Below are positions 8,505 through 17,886 of a stretch of 64,000 nucleotides of DNA, in pieces (the first letter of the stretch is position 1; each line of letters opens with the position of its first letter). A program made the position numbers and the translations under genes. The stretch is taken from the NCBI RefSeq assembly GCF_014652535.1, contig NZ_BMYZ01000001.1, positions 558,001-622,000 of the forward strand. The letters are read 5' to 3'. The notes under the pieces were generated by a model that ran no database searches, was not told the DNA's origin, and saw only the letters and a list, made by a program, of their open reading frames with translations. The stretch comes from Cellvibrio zantedeschiae. GTDB lineage: Bacteria > Pseudomonadota > Gammaproteobacteria > Pseudomonadales > Cellvibrionaceae.

Positions 8505-9506
8505 CTACAAAATGCGCTTACGGTGCAGAATCCTCAACGAGGTGATAACCGCAATAACCATAAAAAAGATCACCCACCAAAAGCCGGAAGGGTCATCTTG
8601 TCCCCAAGGTAATCCGCCCGTGTTCATCCCAAAAATACCCGTAATTAAATTGATTGGTAGCAGGGTTACGGTGACTATCGAAAGCACGTATAAATTGCGG
8701 TTTGTTGCTTCACTCATGCGCCCCGCAATTTCTTCTTGCAGTAGCCGCGTGCGTTCCTGCACCAGCTCCAAATCTTGAATGGTTGACTCAAGATGTTCAA
8801 CGGCTTGGCGTAATTCAGAAATGTCGTGCTGGCTCCAGCGCGCAATGTGAGGCATTGCGTGATGCAAGGCTTGGCGATTGGCGCTGAGATGGCGTCGCAA
8901 GCGAGCGAGCAATCGACGAATACGCCCCAACTCGCTGCCTTGATTGTGTAAATGTCCGGCGAGAATTTGGTCTTCGGCGTCATCAACACGGTTGTTAAGA
9001 TCTTTGATGACTTTGTGCATGGAGTCGCCAATGTCGTAAATCAGGCGCGCAAACAAATCCAATGAATTCGCAAAAATCATCCCTTCAAACAATTCATGGC
9101 GAAGACGATCAACCGATTTTAATGGATGGCCGCGACCAGTAATCAAGCGTTCGTTATCAAGATACAAACGCAAAACGCCAAGTTCTTCCGGGTCTTCTTT
9201 GAAATCGTGAAATAAATCCCCAATGATCAATGCTAAGCTATGGTCAAAATTTTCACTGCGAATGTGGGCATCGCTATCCAGCAATAAATCGCGCGCGTCT
9301 TCGGGAATCAATGAGCATGAATTTAACCATTGGGTGGCGCGTGTATCGGCAAGATTAAAGTGCAGCCAGTGCGGCTCGTGCGGAAGCTCGCTGCGTTGGT
9401 CGGCGGCGTAAAGTTTTAGTGGTTGCGGTTTGCTGGTTGCGTCTAAACGAAACCCGCAAATTAGGCCACCGTTATCAGGAATATTAACTGTTGGAGTGAA
9501 ATGCAT
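8505..9506 (-). CDS. zntB: Zinc/magnesium transporter of the CorA family, ZntB type
   Basis: 333 aa. The long soluble N-terminal half ends in a helical region (residues about 150-260), followed by two C-terminal transmembrane helices (LYVLSIVTVTLLPINLITGIF and FWWVIFFMVIAVITSLRIL). The loop between them is GMNTGGLPW. GMN is the CorA signature, and the GG-P after it is typical of the ZntB branch. It forms a homopentamer in the inner membrane; E. coli ZntB transports zinc. It is monocistronic, divergent from the esterase gene. Confidence 0.88.
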   Translation of the reverse strand: MHFTPTVNIPDNGGLICGFRLDATSKPQPLKLYAADQRSELPHEPHWLHFNLADTRATQWLNSCSLIPEDARDLLLDSDAHIRSENFDHSLALIIGDLFHDFKEDPEELGVLRLYLDNERLITGRGHPLKSVDRLRHELFEGMIFANSLDLFARLIYDIGDSMHKVIKDLNNRVDDAEDQILAGHLHNQGSELGRIRRLLARLRRHLSANRQALHHAMPHIARWSQHDISELRQAVEHLESTIQDLELVQERTRLLQEEIAGRMSEATNRNLYVLSIVTVTLLPINLITGIFGMNTGGLPWGQDDPSGFWWVIFFMVIAVITSLRILHRKRIL

Positions 9507-9592
9507 AGTTTCTGTAGTTTATGACACCTATGTAACAGATTTGTGACAGGTCAAGACTCCGCTTTTTAAAAGATTTATGAGAAGGAAACACT

Positions 9593-10255
9593 ATGAATTA
9601 TTTACCCTGTATTGAAGTGCAATCCAATCCGAAAATTGCTGTGTCAGCTTCGGTCATTTGGCTGCATGGTTTGGGCGCTGATGGCAATGATTTTGCCCCG
9701 TTGGCTCGTGAGTTGCGGCTGCCTGAAAATCTAAATGTACGTTTTATTTTTCCAAATGCTCCGTCGATACCCGTTACTGTAAATAACGGTTATGTAATGC
9801 CAGCTTGGTATGACATTTTTGAGTTGACGCTGGATCGCAAAATAGATGCTACGCAACTGCGCGCAAATGCAGAAAAAATCCACGCGTTAATTGAACGCGA
9901 AATTGAGCGCGGTGTACCGAGTGAGAAAATTGTTATTGCCGGTTTTTCACAGGGTGGAGCGGTGGCGTATGAAGCGGCTTTAAGTTACGGAAAACCTTTG
10001 GCAGGTTTGTTGGCGCTATCCACCTATTTTGCGACGACTGAAACTTTGATAGAAAACTCTGCAAATAAACAGATTCCTATTTTAATTCAACATGGTTCCG
10101 GTGACTTTGTTGTTGATGAGGTGTTGGGGCAGCGCGCGTATCGTGAGTTGTCTGATCGTGGTTATAGTGTGAAATATGAAACTTATAATATGGATCATAC
10201 GGTTTGTGCGGAGCAGGTGGATGATATTCGGAAGTGGTTGTTGGAGAGGATTTGA
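9593..10255 (+). CDS. Carboxylesterase/phospholipase, alpha/beta hydrolase
   Basis: 220 aa cytoplasmic serine hydrolase of the carboxylesterase/acyl-protein thioesterase family. The oxyanion segment is WLHGLGADGNDF (residues 23-34). The nucleophile elbow is GFSQGG with Ser119, and Asp171 (GSGDFVVD) and His202 (MDHTVC) complete the triad. The NAPxxPVTxxNGxxMxAWYDI stretch near 55-75 is typical of bacterial carboxylesterases acting on short-chain esters. An AAGGAAAC RBS lies 6 nt from the ATG. No operon partner. Confidence 0.88.
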   Translation: MNYLPCIEVQSNPKIAVSASVIWLHGLGADGNDFAPLARELRLPENLNVRFIFPNAPSIPVTVNNGYVMPAWYDIFELTLDRKIDATQLRANAEKIHALIEREIERGVPSEKIVIAGFSQGGAVAYEAALSYGKPLAGLLALSTYFATTETLIENSANKQIPILIQHGSGDFVVDEVLGQRAYRELSDRGYSVKYETYNMDHTVCAEQVDDIRKWLLERI

Positions 10256-10342
10256 TTCGGTGCTGTTTGCAAGTAATAGGATTGGTACTAATACATCTAT
10301 GCGAGGATGACGATTCCCTACTTAATATGTTTGTGTGAAAGA

Positions 10343-11419
10343 TCAGGTCAAACACGCCGGATCAAAAGTATATCCACCACTCAACCAATCAATAATTTCC
10401 GCACAAAAAGGATTGGATGGAAATGTAGAATAACGTTCCAATAATTCCGCTTTTTCTTCCTCGCTCATTTTAGCCAATCCTTTGTCTTGCAATAGTGGTA
10501 AATCATGCAGCAATGCCTGCGCTAATTCGTCACCACAAAGTTCTGTCGTCACTTCAACAAATACTTTTTCAGGTTGGTAATTATTTTTTTCATGATAGGC
10601 ATGTGGTAGCGATGCCAAGGGGATCTGCGAAAGCCAAGGTTGGTTCATGGGATTAAGCGCATGCCCCGCAACATGATCTTGAATTTGGCTGTGCGATTGA
10701 TTCATTGCACGCAGTTGCAATAGATTTGATTTCGCCGCGCTGTCGTTAACGGGATAGTTATCCCACAAAAAAGGTTTGCGGCCTAATAGATCTTCAACGT
10801 GTGTGAGATGGTGGACAGAATATTCTGTTGAACATACTTTTTCTCCCGTCCAAAAAATATCAATTTCTTTATCGAGATTTTTATTTAAATCCTGCCAATA
10901 ATTTTCTGGCATCTTGCCAAAAACTTTTTCAAGCACAGGGTCAAAGCTGTAATAGGTTGGGCAAAAAATAATGCGCTTGGCGGTGCTAGCTGCTGCAACC
11001 TCGTGCATGTAATCAATTTGCAGGTTGGCGAGGTTGGGAATATCGCCGCGCATATCGTCAAATAGCAGGCACAAAATATCGGGCGCCAATTCGTTTATGT
11101 GATTTACGCGCGCAATTAATTGTTTGCGATTGTCGTGAGTGTTATCGATATAAATTTCATGGGGGCTTAAGCCAATACCGAAATCTATATTGGCTGTGCG
11201 ATAGGTTTCGCGTAATTGAATGAGCGGTTGTTTAATTTCTTTTGGCCAATCTTGCTGCCATGTCTTGCGCAGATATTTGTCGTCTTTTGGTGCATAGATA
11301 TAAAAGTTGAACTCATTTAGTGCAAGAAATTTTGCATAGCTTTCGCGCTCTGCCCATGGCCAGCTACGGCCAAAAAAACCTTCAATAATTCCCAGTGCGG
11401 GGGTGTTTATTGTGTTCAC
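10343..11419 (-). CDS. GH84-type beta-N-acetylglucosaminidase domain protein
   Basis: 358 aa from a GTG start with AAGG upstream. It opens with IIEGFFGRSWPWAER, the start of the GH84 (hyaluronidase/O-GlcNAcase) TIM barrel, followed by FNFYIYAPKDD. The catalytic Asp pair is at 121-122 (LLFDDMRGD), and IFCPTYYSFDP follows. Substrate-assisted hydrolysis of beta-GlcNAc is the known GH84 activity. There is no signal peptide, so it should act in the cytoplasm, which is unusual for a polysaccharide degrader and suggests trimming of imported or recycled amino-sugar glycans. It is single-domain and shorter than clostridial or Bacteroides homologues. Confidence 0.85.
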   Translation of the reverse strand: MNTINTPALGIIEGFFGRSWPWAERESYAKFLALNEFNFYIYAPKDDKYLRKTWQQDWPKEIKQPLIQLRETYRTANIDFGIGLSPHEIYIDNTHDNRKQLIARVNHINELAPDILCLLFDDMRGDIPNLANLQIDYMHEVAAASTAKRIIFCPTYYSFDPVLEKVFGKMPENYWQDLNKNLDKEIDIFWTGEKVCSTEYSVHHLTHVEDLLGRKPFLWDNYPVNDSAAKSNLLQLRAMNQSHSQIQDHVAGHALNPMNQPWLSQIPLASLPHAYHEKNNYQPEKVFVEVTTELCGDELAQALLHDLPLLQDKGLAKMSEEEKAELLERYSTFPSNPFCAEIIDWLSGGYTFDPACLT

Positions 11420-11528
11420 AAAATAGCCTTATTTTTGGTTTATTTCGGTGCCGAGTGTAAATCTTAAAAAAAGCGAAATATAGCGGTGATTTTTAGCGCT
11501 GTTTTGGGCTTTCTGGCGGGCGCTTTAA

Positions 11529-11557
11529 TTGACACCCCTAGACCATCTGCCTATCAT
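11529..11557 (+). promoter_or_regulatory. Sigma-70 promoter upstream of pgi
   Basis: Consensus -35 TTGACA (11529-11534), exact 17-bp spacer, -10 TATCAT (11552-11557). A start near 11564 would leave a leader of about 168 nt before the pgi ATG. The leader holds a small CCCC-A5-GGGG hairpin near 11599-11611. The 312-bp gap between the GH84 gene and pgi contains no plausible ORF. Confidence 0.8.
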
Positions 11558-11731
11558 AGCGGCCTTTTTGCGCCTCACCTATTTCCATGATCCGAGCACC
11601 CCAAAAAGGGGCTTGTGGCGCGCTCAAGTCTTATCTTTATCGCTTAAGGGGCATTAGACCACCTGGCGATGCATCACACCATAATGGGAATCAACTAATG
11701 CGCGTTTGTTATTGTCTTTCGGGAGCGATAA

Positions 11732-13396
11732 ATGGCTAATTCACAATCCTTTTCTCGTCCAACTGATTTACCCTCATGGAGCGCCCTGACCGCCCATGCC
11801 CAGCAACTCAAAACCCGTCATATCAAAGATCTGTTCGCTGAAGATGATGACCGTTTTAACAAGTTCTCGATTGAACTTCCCCGCATTCTGTTTGATTACT
11901 CCAAAAACCTGATTACCGACGAAACCAAAGCGGCTTTGCTCGCTCTGGCGAAAGAGTCTGATATTGAAGCCTGGCGCGGCAAAATGTTTGGTGGCGAGCA
12001 TATTAATGCCACTGAAGACCGCGCTGTTATGCACGTTGCCCTGCGCGATAAATCCTCTAACCCCATTATGATCGACGGCCTCGACGCTCGCCCCGCTATT
12101 GATGCTGAGCTTGAGCGTATGCAAAAGCTGTCTGAAAAAGTTCGCTCGGGCGAGTGGAAAGGCTATACCGGCAAAACTATTACTGATGTCGTAAGCATCG
12201 GCATTGGTGGCTCTAACCTTGGCCCTTTAATGGTCACCGAAGCGCTGAAAGTTTACGGCAGTAAAGCTTTGAAGATGCATTACGTGTCCAATGTGGATGG
12301 CGTACAGATTGCAGAAGTTCTGGAAGGCCTGAATCCCGAAACCGTGTTGTTCGTGATCTCCTCCAAAACCTTCACCACCCAGGAAACTATGACCAACGCT
12401 AAAACTGCTGAGCAGTGGTTTATGGCGGCGGCGAAAGATAAAAGTGCAATTGCCAAGCATTTTGTGGCTGTATCTACCAACCGCAAGCTGGTAACCGCTT
12501 TCGGTATTGGTGAAGAAAATATTTTTGATATGTGGGATTGGGTTGGCGGTCGCTTCTCTTTGTGGTCTGCGATTGGTTTGCCTATTGCCCTTGCTATTGG
12601 TTTTGATGGCTTTACCGATTTATTGAAAGGCGCCTACGAGATGGACTTGCACTTCCAGCAAGCGCCATTAGAAGAGAATGCTCCGGTCATGATGGCTTTG
12701 GTAGGCATTTGGAACCGTAATTTCCTCGGTTACCCGGCGCAAGCTTTGTTGCCTTACGACCAATGTTTGCATCGCTTCCCTGCTTATATGCAGCAAGCGG
12801 AAATGGAATCTAACGGCAAACACGTCAACTGGGCGGGTGAGCCAATTAGCTACGGCAGTGTGCCGCTGGTATGGGGTGAGGTTGGTATCAATGGCCAACA
12901 CGCTTTCTACCAAATGCTGCATCAGGGTACGGATATTATCCCGGCTGACTTTATTGGTTCGGTATCGCCAAATACTCCAGTTGAAGGCCACCACGATGCA
13001 TTGATGGCTAACTTCTTCGCGCAAACCCAAGCCTTAATGCAAGGTATTGACGCCAACCAAGTGCGCAAAGAGCTGGCTGCAAAAGGCGTAAGCGCCGAGC
13101 GTATTGAAGAAATCGTGCTGCATAAGGTGCACAAGGGCAATCGCCCAACTAACACCTTATTGTTGCCACAAGTGGATGCCAAAACCCTGGGTGCTTTGAT
13201 TGCGCTCTATGAACACAAGATTTTTGTGCAGGGCATCATCTGGCGCATCCACTCGTTTGATCAGTGGGGCGTGGAGTTGGGCAAGGTATTGGCCTCGGCA
13301 ATTCAGCCTGAGTTGTCAGCAGACGCCAAGATCAACCCTGCACATGATGCATCGACTCGTCATTTGATCGCATTTTACAAAAACGCCAGAAAGTAA
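11732..13396 (+). CDS. pgi: Glucose-6-phosphate isomerase
   Basis: 554 aa, full length for bacterial PGI. It interconverts glucose-6-P and fructose-6-P in the cytoplasm. Family signatures are visible: GIGGSNLGPLMVTEAL near residue 155, SKTFTTQETMTNA near 205, WVGGRFSLWSAIGLPIAL (PGI signature 1 region), and the C-terminal signature around FDQWGVELGKVLA. RBS GGGAGCG lies before the ATG. As first gene of a co-directional block leading to edd-zwf-pgl-eda-gap-pyk, it can return fructose-6-P to the Entner-Doudoroff pathway. Confidence 0.98.
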   Translation: MANSQSFSRPTDLPSWSALTAHAQQLKTRHIKDLFAEDDDRFNKFSIELPRILFDYSKNLITDETKAALLALAKESDIEAWRGKMFGGEHINATEDRAVMHVALRDKSSNPIMIDGLDARPAIDAELERMQKLSEKVRSGEWKGYTGKTITDVVSIGIGGSNLGPLMVTEALKVYGSKALKMHYVSNVDGVQIAEVLEGLNPETVLFVISSKTFTTQETMTNAKTAEQWFMAAAKDKSAIAKHFVAVSTNRKLVTAFGIGEENIFDMWDWVGGRFSLWSAIGLPIALAIGFDGFTDLLKGAYEMDLHFQQAPLEENAPVMMALVGIWNRNFLGYPAQALLPYDQCLHRFPAYMQQAEMESNGKHVNWAGEPISYGSVPLVWGEVGINGQHAFYQMLHQGTDIIPADFIGSVSPNTPVEGHHDALMANFFAQTQALMQGIDANQVRKELAAKGVSAERIEEIVLHKVHKGNRPTNTLLLPQVDAKTLGALIALYEHKIFVQGIIWRIHSFDQWGVELGKVLASAIQPELSADAKINPAHDASTRHLIAFYKNARK

Positions 13397-13444
13397 AAGC
13401 TGCGGCCCGCTCTAGGAGCTGGCCGCTCAATAGTCTGCATAAAA

Positions 13445-13585
13445 TTGAAAGCCAAAGTGCCGGTAACTACTGGCATTTTGGTAGATGTAACCGGCATGCA
13501 GGAGCGTTCCGGCGCGCTCGGTAAACATTTACTGGCGTTAATGCTAGCCGGTGAAAGCATTGATTTGCGTTTGCCGGTACAATAG
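13445..13585 (+). CDS. Possible small unannotated ORF between pgi and edd
   Basis: 46 codons from a TTG, or fewer from the ATG at 13496, ending in TAG. It is in the same frame as pgi after its stop, and the frame stays open all the way from that stop. The translation (LKAKVPVTTGILVDVTGMQ..., then ERSGALGKHLLALMLAGES) has protein-like composition and the local codon style (GTA, GGC, CGT, TTG). There is no good ribosome site within 12 nt of the TTG. I do not recognise a family. It could be a real small protein, a decayed gene tail, or chance. Confidence 0.3.
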   Translation: MKAKVPVTTGILVDVTGMQERSGALGKHLLALMLAGESIDLRLPVQ

Positions 13586-13718
13586 TCGTCCGCATCTTAT
13601 GTGGGCGCTTAGATTTAAGGTTGATTGCCATTGTGCAGTCGCCTGGCAGCAATTCCGTCGTTGTATGGTTGTAACTCAGCCAGCCAATGAAAGCAGACTC
13701 AACAACAAGTGGTATGCC

Positions 13719-15533
13719 ATGACTGATTCAAGACTTATTGAAATTACCAACCGAATTATCGACAAGAGCCGTGATACCCGCGCTGCTTACCTTGCCAAGG
13801 TGCAGAAATCGCGCAGGTCTGGCCCATCTCGTCATCATTTGGGTTGTGCGAATTTGGCTCACGGTTTTGCTGCCTGTAACGATGCTGACAAGCTCGCTTT
13901 GGCTGAAGGTCAGGCCGGTAACCTGGGTGTTGTTTCTGCTTACAATGAAATGCTTTCTGCACACGTTCCATACGGTGAATATTTAGAACCTATTAAAAAG
14001 GCCGCTCACGAAGTGGGTATGACTGCCCAAATGGCGGGCGGTGTTCCGGCAATGTGTGACGGTGTGACCCAGGGCTTCGCGGGCATGGATTTGTCCTTGT
14101 TCAGCCGCGATGTAATCGCCATGTCTACTGCTATCGCCCTGTCGCACGATATGTTCGACGGCGCTTTGTGCCTGGGCGTATGCGACAAGATCGTTCCAGG
14201 TTTGGCGATGGGCGCTTTGTCCTTCGGTCAATTACCGATTATTTTTGTACCTGCGGGCCCAATGACTCCGGGTTTGCCTAATGCTGAAAAAGCCAAGGCG
14301 CGCCAATTGTTTGCCGAAGGTAAAGTTGGTCGTAAAGAATTACTTGCAGCTGAAAGTGCGTCTTACCACAGCGCCGGTACCTGTACCTTCTACGGCACCG
14401 CTAACAGTAACCAAATGCTGATGGAAATTATGGGCTTGCACTTGCCCGGCAGCTCCTTCGTAAACCCTTACACTCCGCTGCGCGATGCTTTGACTCGCGA
14501 AGCTGTGCATCAGTTAGCGCGTATTTCCGCGCCCGATAATTTCACCCCTATGGCTGAGATTGTCACAGAAAAATCGATTGTGAACGGTATTGTTGGCTTG
14601 TTGGCAACCGGTGGTTCAACTAATCACGCTATGCACATTGTGGCTATCGCCCGCGCTGCTGGCGTCATTATTGACTGGCAAGATCTGAGTGATTTGTCTG
14701 ATATAATCCCGCTTATGTGCCGTATTTACCCCAATGGTTTGGCGGATGTAAACCGCTTCCAGGCCGTAGGTGGTATGGGTTATTTGATGCGCGAACTGCG
14801 TTCAGTAGGCCTATTGCATGACGATGTTAAAACTGTAATGGGTTCAGGCGGTTTGGAGCCTTACACCAAAGAACCATTTATTGATGGTGACAAACTGGTG
14901 TGGCGTGATGCCCCAGCTGAAAGTCTGGATGACTCTGTATTACGCCCAGCAACCAAGCCTTTCACTGCCGATGGCGGTATGCGTTTGCTCAAAGGCAATA
15001 TTGGTCGCTCAATCATTAAAGTGTCTGCAGTAAAAGCTGAGCACCGTAAAGTTACTGCACCTGCAATCGTGTTCCACGCGCAGGAAGAAATGCAGGCAGC
15101 GTTTAAACGCGGCGAATTGGAAAAAGATTTTATTGCAGTTGTACGCTTCCAGGGCCCTAAAGCCTGCGGTATGCCAGAACTGCACAAGCTGACGCCGCCT
15201 CTCGGCGTATTGCAGGATCGCGGTTTTAAAGTCGCCTTGGTAACTGATGGCCGTATGTCCGGTGCATCAGGTAAAATTCCGGCCGCGATTCACATCTCAC
15301 CAGAAGCTTTGGATAACGGCCCAATCGGCCTGATCCAAAACGGCGATATGATTGAGCTGGATGCAGAAGCCGGCACTTTGACCTTATTGATCAGTGATGA
15401 AGAATTGAAGGGGCGTCAATTTGCGACTGCCGATTTAGCGGCAAGCCATGAGGGTATGGGCCGTGAATTGTTTGCACCTTTGCGCGCAACAGTAGGTAAA
15501 GCAGAAGAGGGCGCCACCGTTTTCAGTTGGTAG
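13719..15533 (+). CDS. edd: Phosphogluconate dehydratase
   Basis: 604 aa from the ATG at 13719, chosen because [18 protein letters not shown] aligns with the start of E. coli Edd; the frame is open 56 codons further upstream but that part does not look like Edd. First committed Entner-Doudoroff step: 6-phosphogluconate to KDPG, using a [4Fe-4S] cluster. IlvD/Edd signatures are [25 protein letters not shown] and the C-terminal [22 protein letters not shown]. It lies 320 bp after pgi. The ribosome site is weak. Confidence 0.97.
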   Translation: MTDSRLIEITNRIIDKSRDTRAAYLAKVQKSRRSGPSRHHLGCANLAHGFAACNDADKLALAEGQAGNLGVVSAYNEMLSAHVPYGEYLEPIKKAAHEVGMTAQMAGGVPAMCDGVTQGFAGMDLSLFSRDVIAMSTAIALSHDMFDGALCLGVCDKIVPGLAMGALSFGQLPIIFVPAGPMTPGLPNAEKAKARQLFAEGKVGRKELLAAESASYHSAGTCTFYGTANSNQMLMEIMGLHLPGSSFVNPYTPLRDALTREAVHQLARISAPDNFTPMAEIVTEKSIVNGIVGLLATGGSTNHAMHIVAIARAAGVIIDWQDLSDLSDIIPLMCRIYPNGLADVNRFQAVGGMGYLMRELRSVGLLHDDVKTVMGSGGLEPYTKEPFIDGDKLVWRDAPAESLDDSVLRPATKPFTADGGMRLLKGNIGRSIIKVSAVKAEHRKVTAPAIVFHAQEEMQAAFKRGELEKDFIAVVRFQGPKACGMPELHKLTPPLGVLQDRGFKVALVTDGRMSGASGKIPAAIHISPEALDNGPIGLIQNGDMIELDAEAGTLTLLISDEELKGRQFATADLAASHEGMGRELFAPLRATVGKAEEGATVFSW

Positions 15534-15555
15534 GTCTCACACGAATAAATAAACA

Positions 15556-15587
15556 GGTGGAGCTTTTCTCCACCAACGCTAGTTGGT
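15556..15587 (+). other. Overlapping hairpins in the edd-zwf intergenic region
   Basis: Stem 1 is GGTGGAG/CTCCACC (15556-15562 with 15568-15574, loop CTTTT). Stem 2 is ACCAAC/GTTGGT (15572-15577 with 15582-15587, loop GCTA). They share ACC, so both cannot form fully at once. There is no U tract, so it is not a standard terminator; it may stabilise the edd end or modulate zwf translation. Confidence 0.4.
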
Positions 15588-15633
15588 TCGATCAGTAGTT
15601 AGAATATATAGAAGTATTTACAGGATAATCCTC

Positions 15634-17121
15634 ATGCTTGAAGCCTTTGATTTTGTTCTTTTTGGTGGTGCTGGTGACTTGGCGCTGCGCAAATTAATTC
15701 CGGGTTTATTTCGTGCCCATCGCAATGGTGAACTACCTGAAGGAACTCGCATCATCCCAACTCTGCGCAACGCGCAAATGGTGTTGGAATACAAAGACAA
15801 AGTGCGTGACGCTGCGCAAAAACATCTGAATAAAGATGAGTTTGAGGCAACAGCATGGGATAGTTTTGCGACTATTATTTTTCCGGTATTTATCGATATT
15901 TCCAAACTCGATGACAAGTGGGCTGCGCTTGCCGAGTTGCTGAACAATGGCGAAAACCGTCAACGCGTATTCTATCTCTCTACTCCACCTTCAGTATTTA
16001 GCGATGCCTGTAAGCATTTGCATGAAAGTGGTTTGATCACCAAATACGCGCGCGTGGTAGTAGAAAAACCACTCGGTTACGACGCAAAAACCGCCGAAGA
16101 AATTAACAGCAGTATCGCAGAATATTTCAAAGAAGAAGCCATCTTCCGTATCGATCACTACCTCGGTAAAGAGACAGTACAAAATCTGTTGGCGTTGCGT
16201 TTTGCCAACGGTATTTTTGAACACTTGTGGGATGCGCGCACTATCGACAACGTGCAAATCACCATCTCTGAAACTGTTGGTTTGGAAGGTCGCGCAAGCT
16301 TTTATGATGGCGCTGGTGCACTGCGTGACATGGTGCAAAACCACATTCTGCAATTGTTGTGTTTGGTGGCTATGGAGTCGCCCAACAAAATGACTGCCGA
16401 GCGTATTCGCGCAGAAAAATTAAAAGTGTTGGAAAGCCTTCGTCCACTAACTGGCAACACTGTGAAATACAATACAGTGCGTGGTCAATATGTTGCGGGC
16501 CAAATGGATAACACCAATGTTCCCGGTTATTTGGATGAATTAGGCCAGCCAAGTAACACTGAGACTTTCGTAGCGATTCGCGCGCACATCGACAATTCCC
16601 GTTGGGCTAACGTGCCTTTCTATTTGCGTACTGGCAAGCGTATGAAATCGCGCTTTGCTGAAATCGTTATTCAATACAAAGATGTTGCGCACCGCGTTTA
16701 TCCGGAAACTGCTGGCAATCCGGTGCCAAACCGTTTGGTGATTCGTTTGCAGCCGGAAGAAAGCATTAAGATCATTATGAACTCCAAAGATTTGGGCAAG
16801 CACGAGACACATTTGTCCCCCGTTGTGTTGAACCTGAACTTTGCTGAAACCTACAAAGATTTCCACAGCGATGCTTACAAGCGTTTGATGTTGGATGCTG
16901 CGGCAAATGACCCAAGCTTGTTTATTCACCGCGCTGAAGTTGATGCAGCTTGGGCATGGATTGACCCGATTATCGAAGCATGGCAGCGTCCTGAAAATAA
17001 ACCGCTCGGCTACATGGCAGGTTCATGGGGGCCGATTGCATCAGCGCAATTACTCGCAAGCGATGGCCGCAACTGGTTCAATATTGAAGAAGTTGGTACG
17101 GATGCGGAGGAAAGCCACTAA
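15634..17121 (+). CDS. zwf: Glucose-6-phosphate 1-dehydrogenase
   Basis: 495 aa from the ATG at 15634 (AGGAT upstream), where MLEAFDFVLFGGAGDLALRKLIP begins with the NAD(P)-binding GxxGDL motif; a frame extension of 17 codons upstream is not family-like. The active-site signature RIDHYLGKETVQNLLALRFAN is at about 183-202. It oxidises glucose-6-P to 6-phosphogluconolactone with NAD(P)+. The stop overlaps the start of pgl by one base, so the two are translationally coupled. I saw no clear HexR dyad upstream. Confidence 0.97.
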   Translation: MLEAFDFVLFGGAGDLALRKLIPGLFRAHRNGELPEGTRIIPTLRNAQMVLEYKDKVRDAAQKHLNKDEFEATAWDSFATIIFPVFIDISKLDDKWAALAELLNNGENRQRVFYLSTPPSVFSDACKHLHESGLITKYARVVVEKPLGYDAKTAEEINSSIAEYFKEEAIFRIDHYLGKETVQNLLALRFANGIFEHLWDARTIDNVQITISETVGLEGRASFYDGAGALRDMVQNHILQLLCLVAMESPNKMTAERIRAEKLKVLESLRPLTGNTVKYNTVRGQYVAGQMDNTNVPGYLDELGQPSNTETFVAIRAHIDNSRWANVPFYLRTGKRMKSRFAEIVIQYKDVAHRVYPETAGNPVPNRLVIRLQPEESIKIIMNSKDLGKHETHLSPVVLNLNFAETYKDFHSDAYKRLMLDAAANDPSLFIHRAEVDAAWAWIDPIIEAWQRPENKPLGYMAGSWGPIASAQLLASDGRNWFNIEEVGTDAEESH

Positions 17122-17831
17122 TGTTGACTGAGCGTTTGTTTGAAAATCGTCAAGACATGGTGGCAGCCTTGGAAGCTGAGTGCGTTGCTGCGCTCACCCA
17201 GGCAATCGAAGAACGTGGTGAAGCAACATTTATGGTTTCCGGTGGCAGTACGCCGGAGCCACTCTACAAAAGCTTAAGCAATGTAGATTTAGACTGGGAA
17301 TCAGTTTACGTAGCGCTGGTTGATGAGCGCTGGGTTGATTTCGATCACGACAAAAGCAACGAAGCTTTTACCGTAAAACACCTTATCCAAAACAAAGCGG
17401 CAGTCGCCAATTTGATCGGCATGAAGAATACCGCCGAAACCGCACAAGAGGGCTTGGCTGATTGCGAAGCCGCCTACCAGCAACTCGCACAACCTTTCGA
17501 TGTCACTATTCTCGGCATGGGTAACGACGGCCACACCGCCTCTTTGTTCCCGCACGCCAACGGCCTTGAGCCAGCACTAAATCCAGACTCTCCTGAACTT
17601 TGTGCAGCAATTATTGCCCATCAAAGTGAAGTAACCGGAGCTATTACCGAAAGAATGACCTTGTCACTTGCTGGTTTATTGCGTTCCAGGACTTTGGTGC
17701 TATTACTAACAGGCGATGAAAAATTGGCCGTATTGCGCAAAGCCCAAGCTGGCACTGATGTAGCCGAAATGCCAATTCGTGCGGTGTTGCAACAAGACCG
17801 CGTACCTGTTGTGGTTTATTGGGCGCCTTAA
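17121..17831 (+). CDS. pgl: 6-phosphogluconolactonase
   Basis: 236 aa, DevB/SOL-type lactonase. It hydrolyses 6-phosphogluconolactone to 6-phosphogluconate, between Zwf and Edd. Conserved segments are VSGGSTPEPLYKSL near residue 35, ALVDERWVDFDHDKSNE near 66, and the signature TILGMGNDGHTASLFPH near 130-146. GAGGAAAG lies just upstream inside zwf as ribosome site. Its position directly after zwf matches the pathway order. Confidence 0.95.
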   Translation: MLTERLFENRQDMVAALEAECVAALTQAIEERGEATFMVSGGSTPEPLYKSLSNVDLDWESVYVALVDERWVDFDHDKSNEAFTVKHLIQNKAAVANLIGMKNTAETAQEGLADCEAAYQQLAQPFDVTILGMGNDGHTASLFPHANGLEPALNPDSPELCAAIIAHQSEVTGAITERMTLSLAGLLRSRTLVLLLTGDEKLAVLRKAQAGTDVAEMPIRAVLQQDRVPVVVYWAP

Positions 17832-17886
17832 GTTATTTGTTAAACAGAATTGAAAGTAAGTATTTATCTCAAACGAGGAACACACA

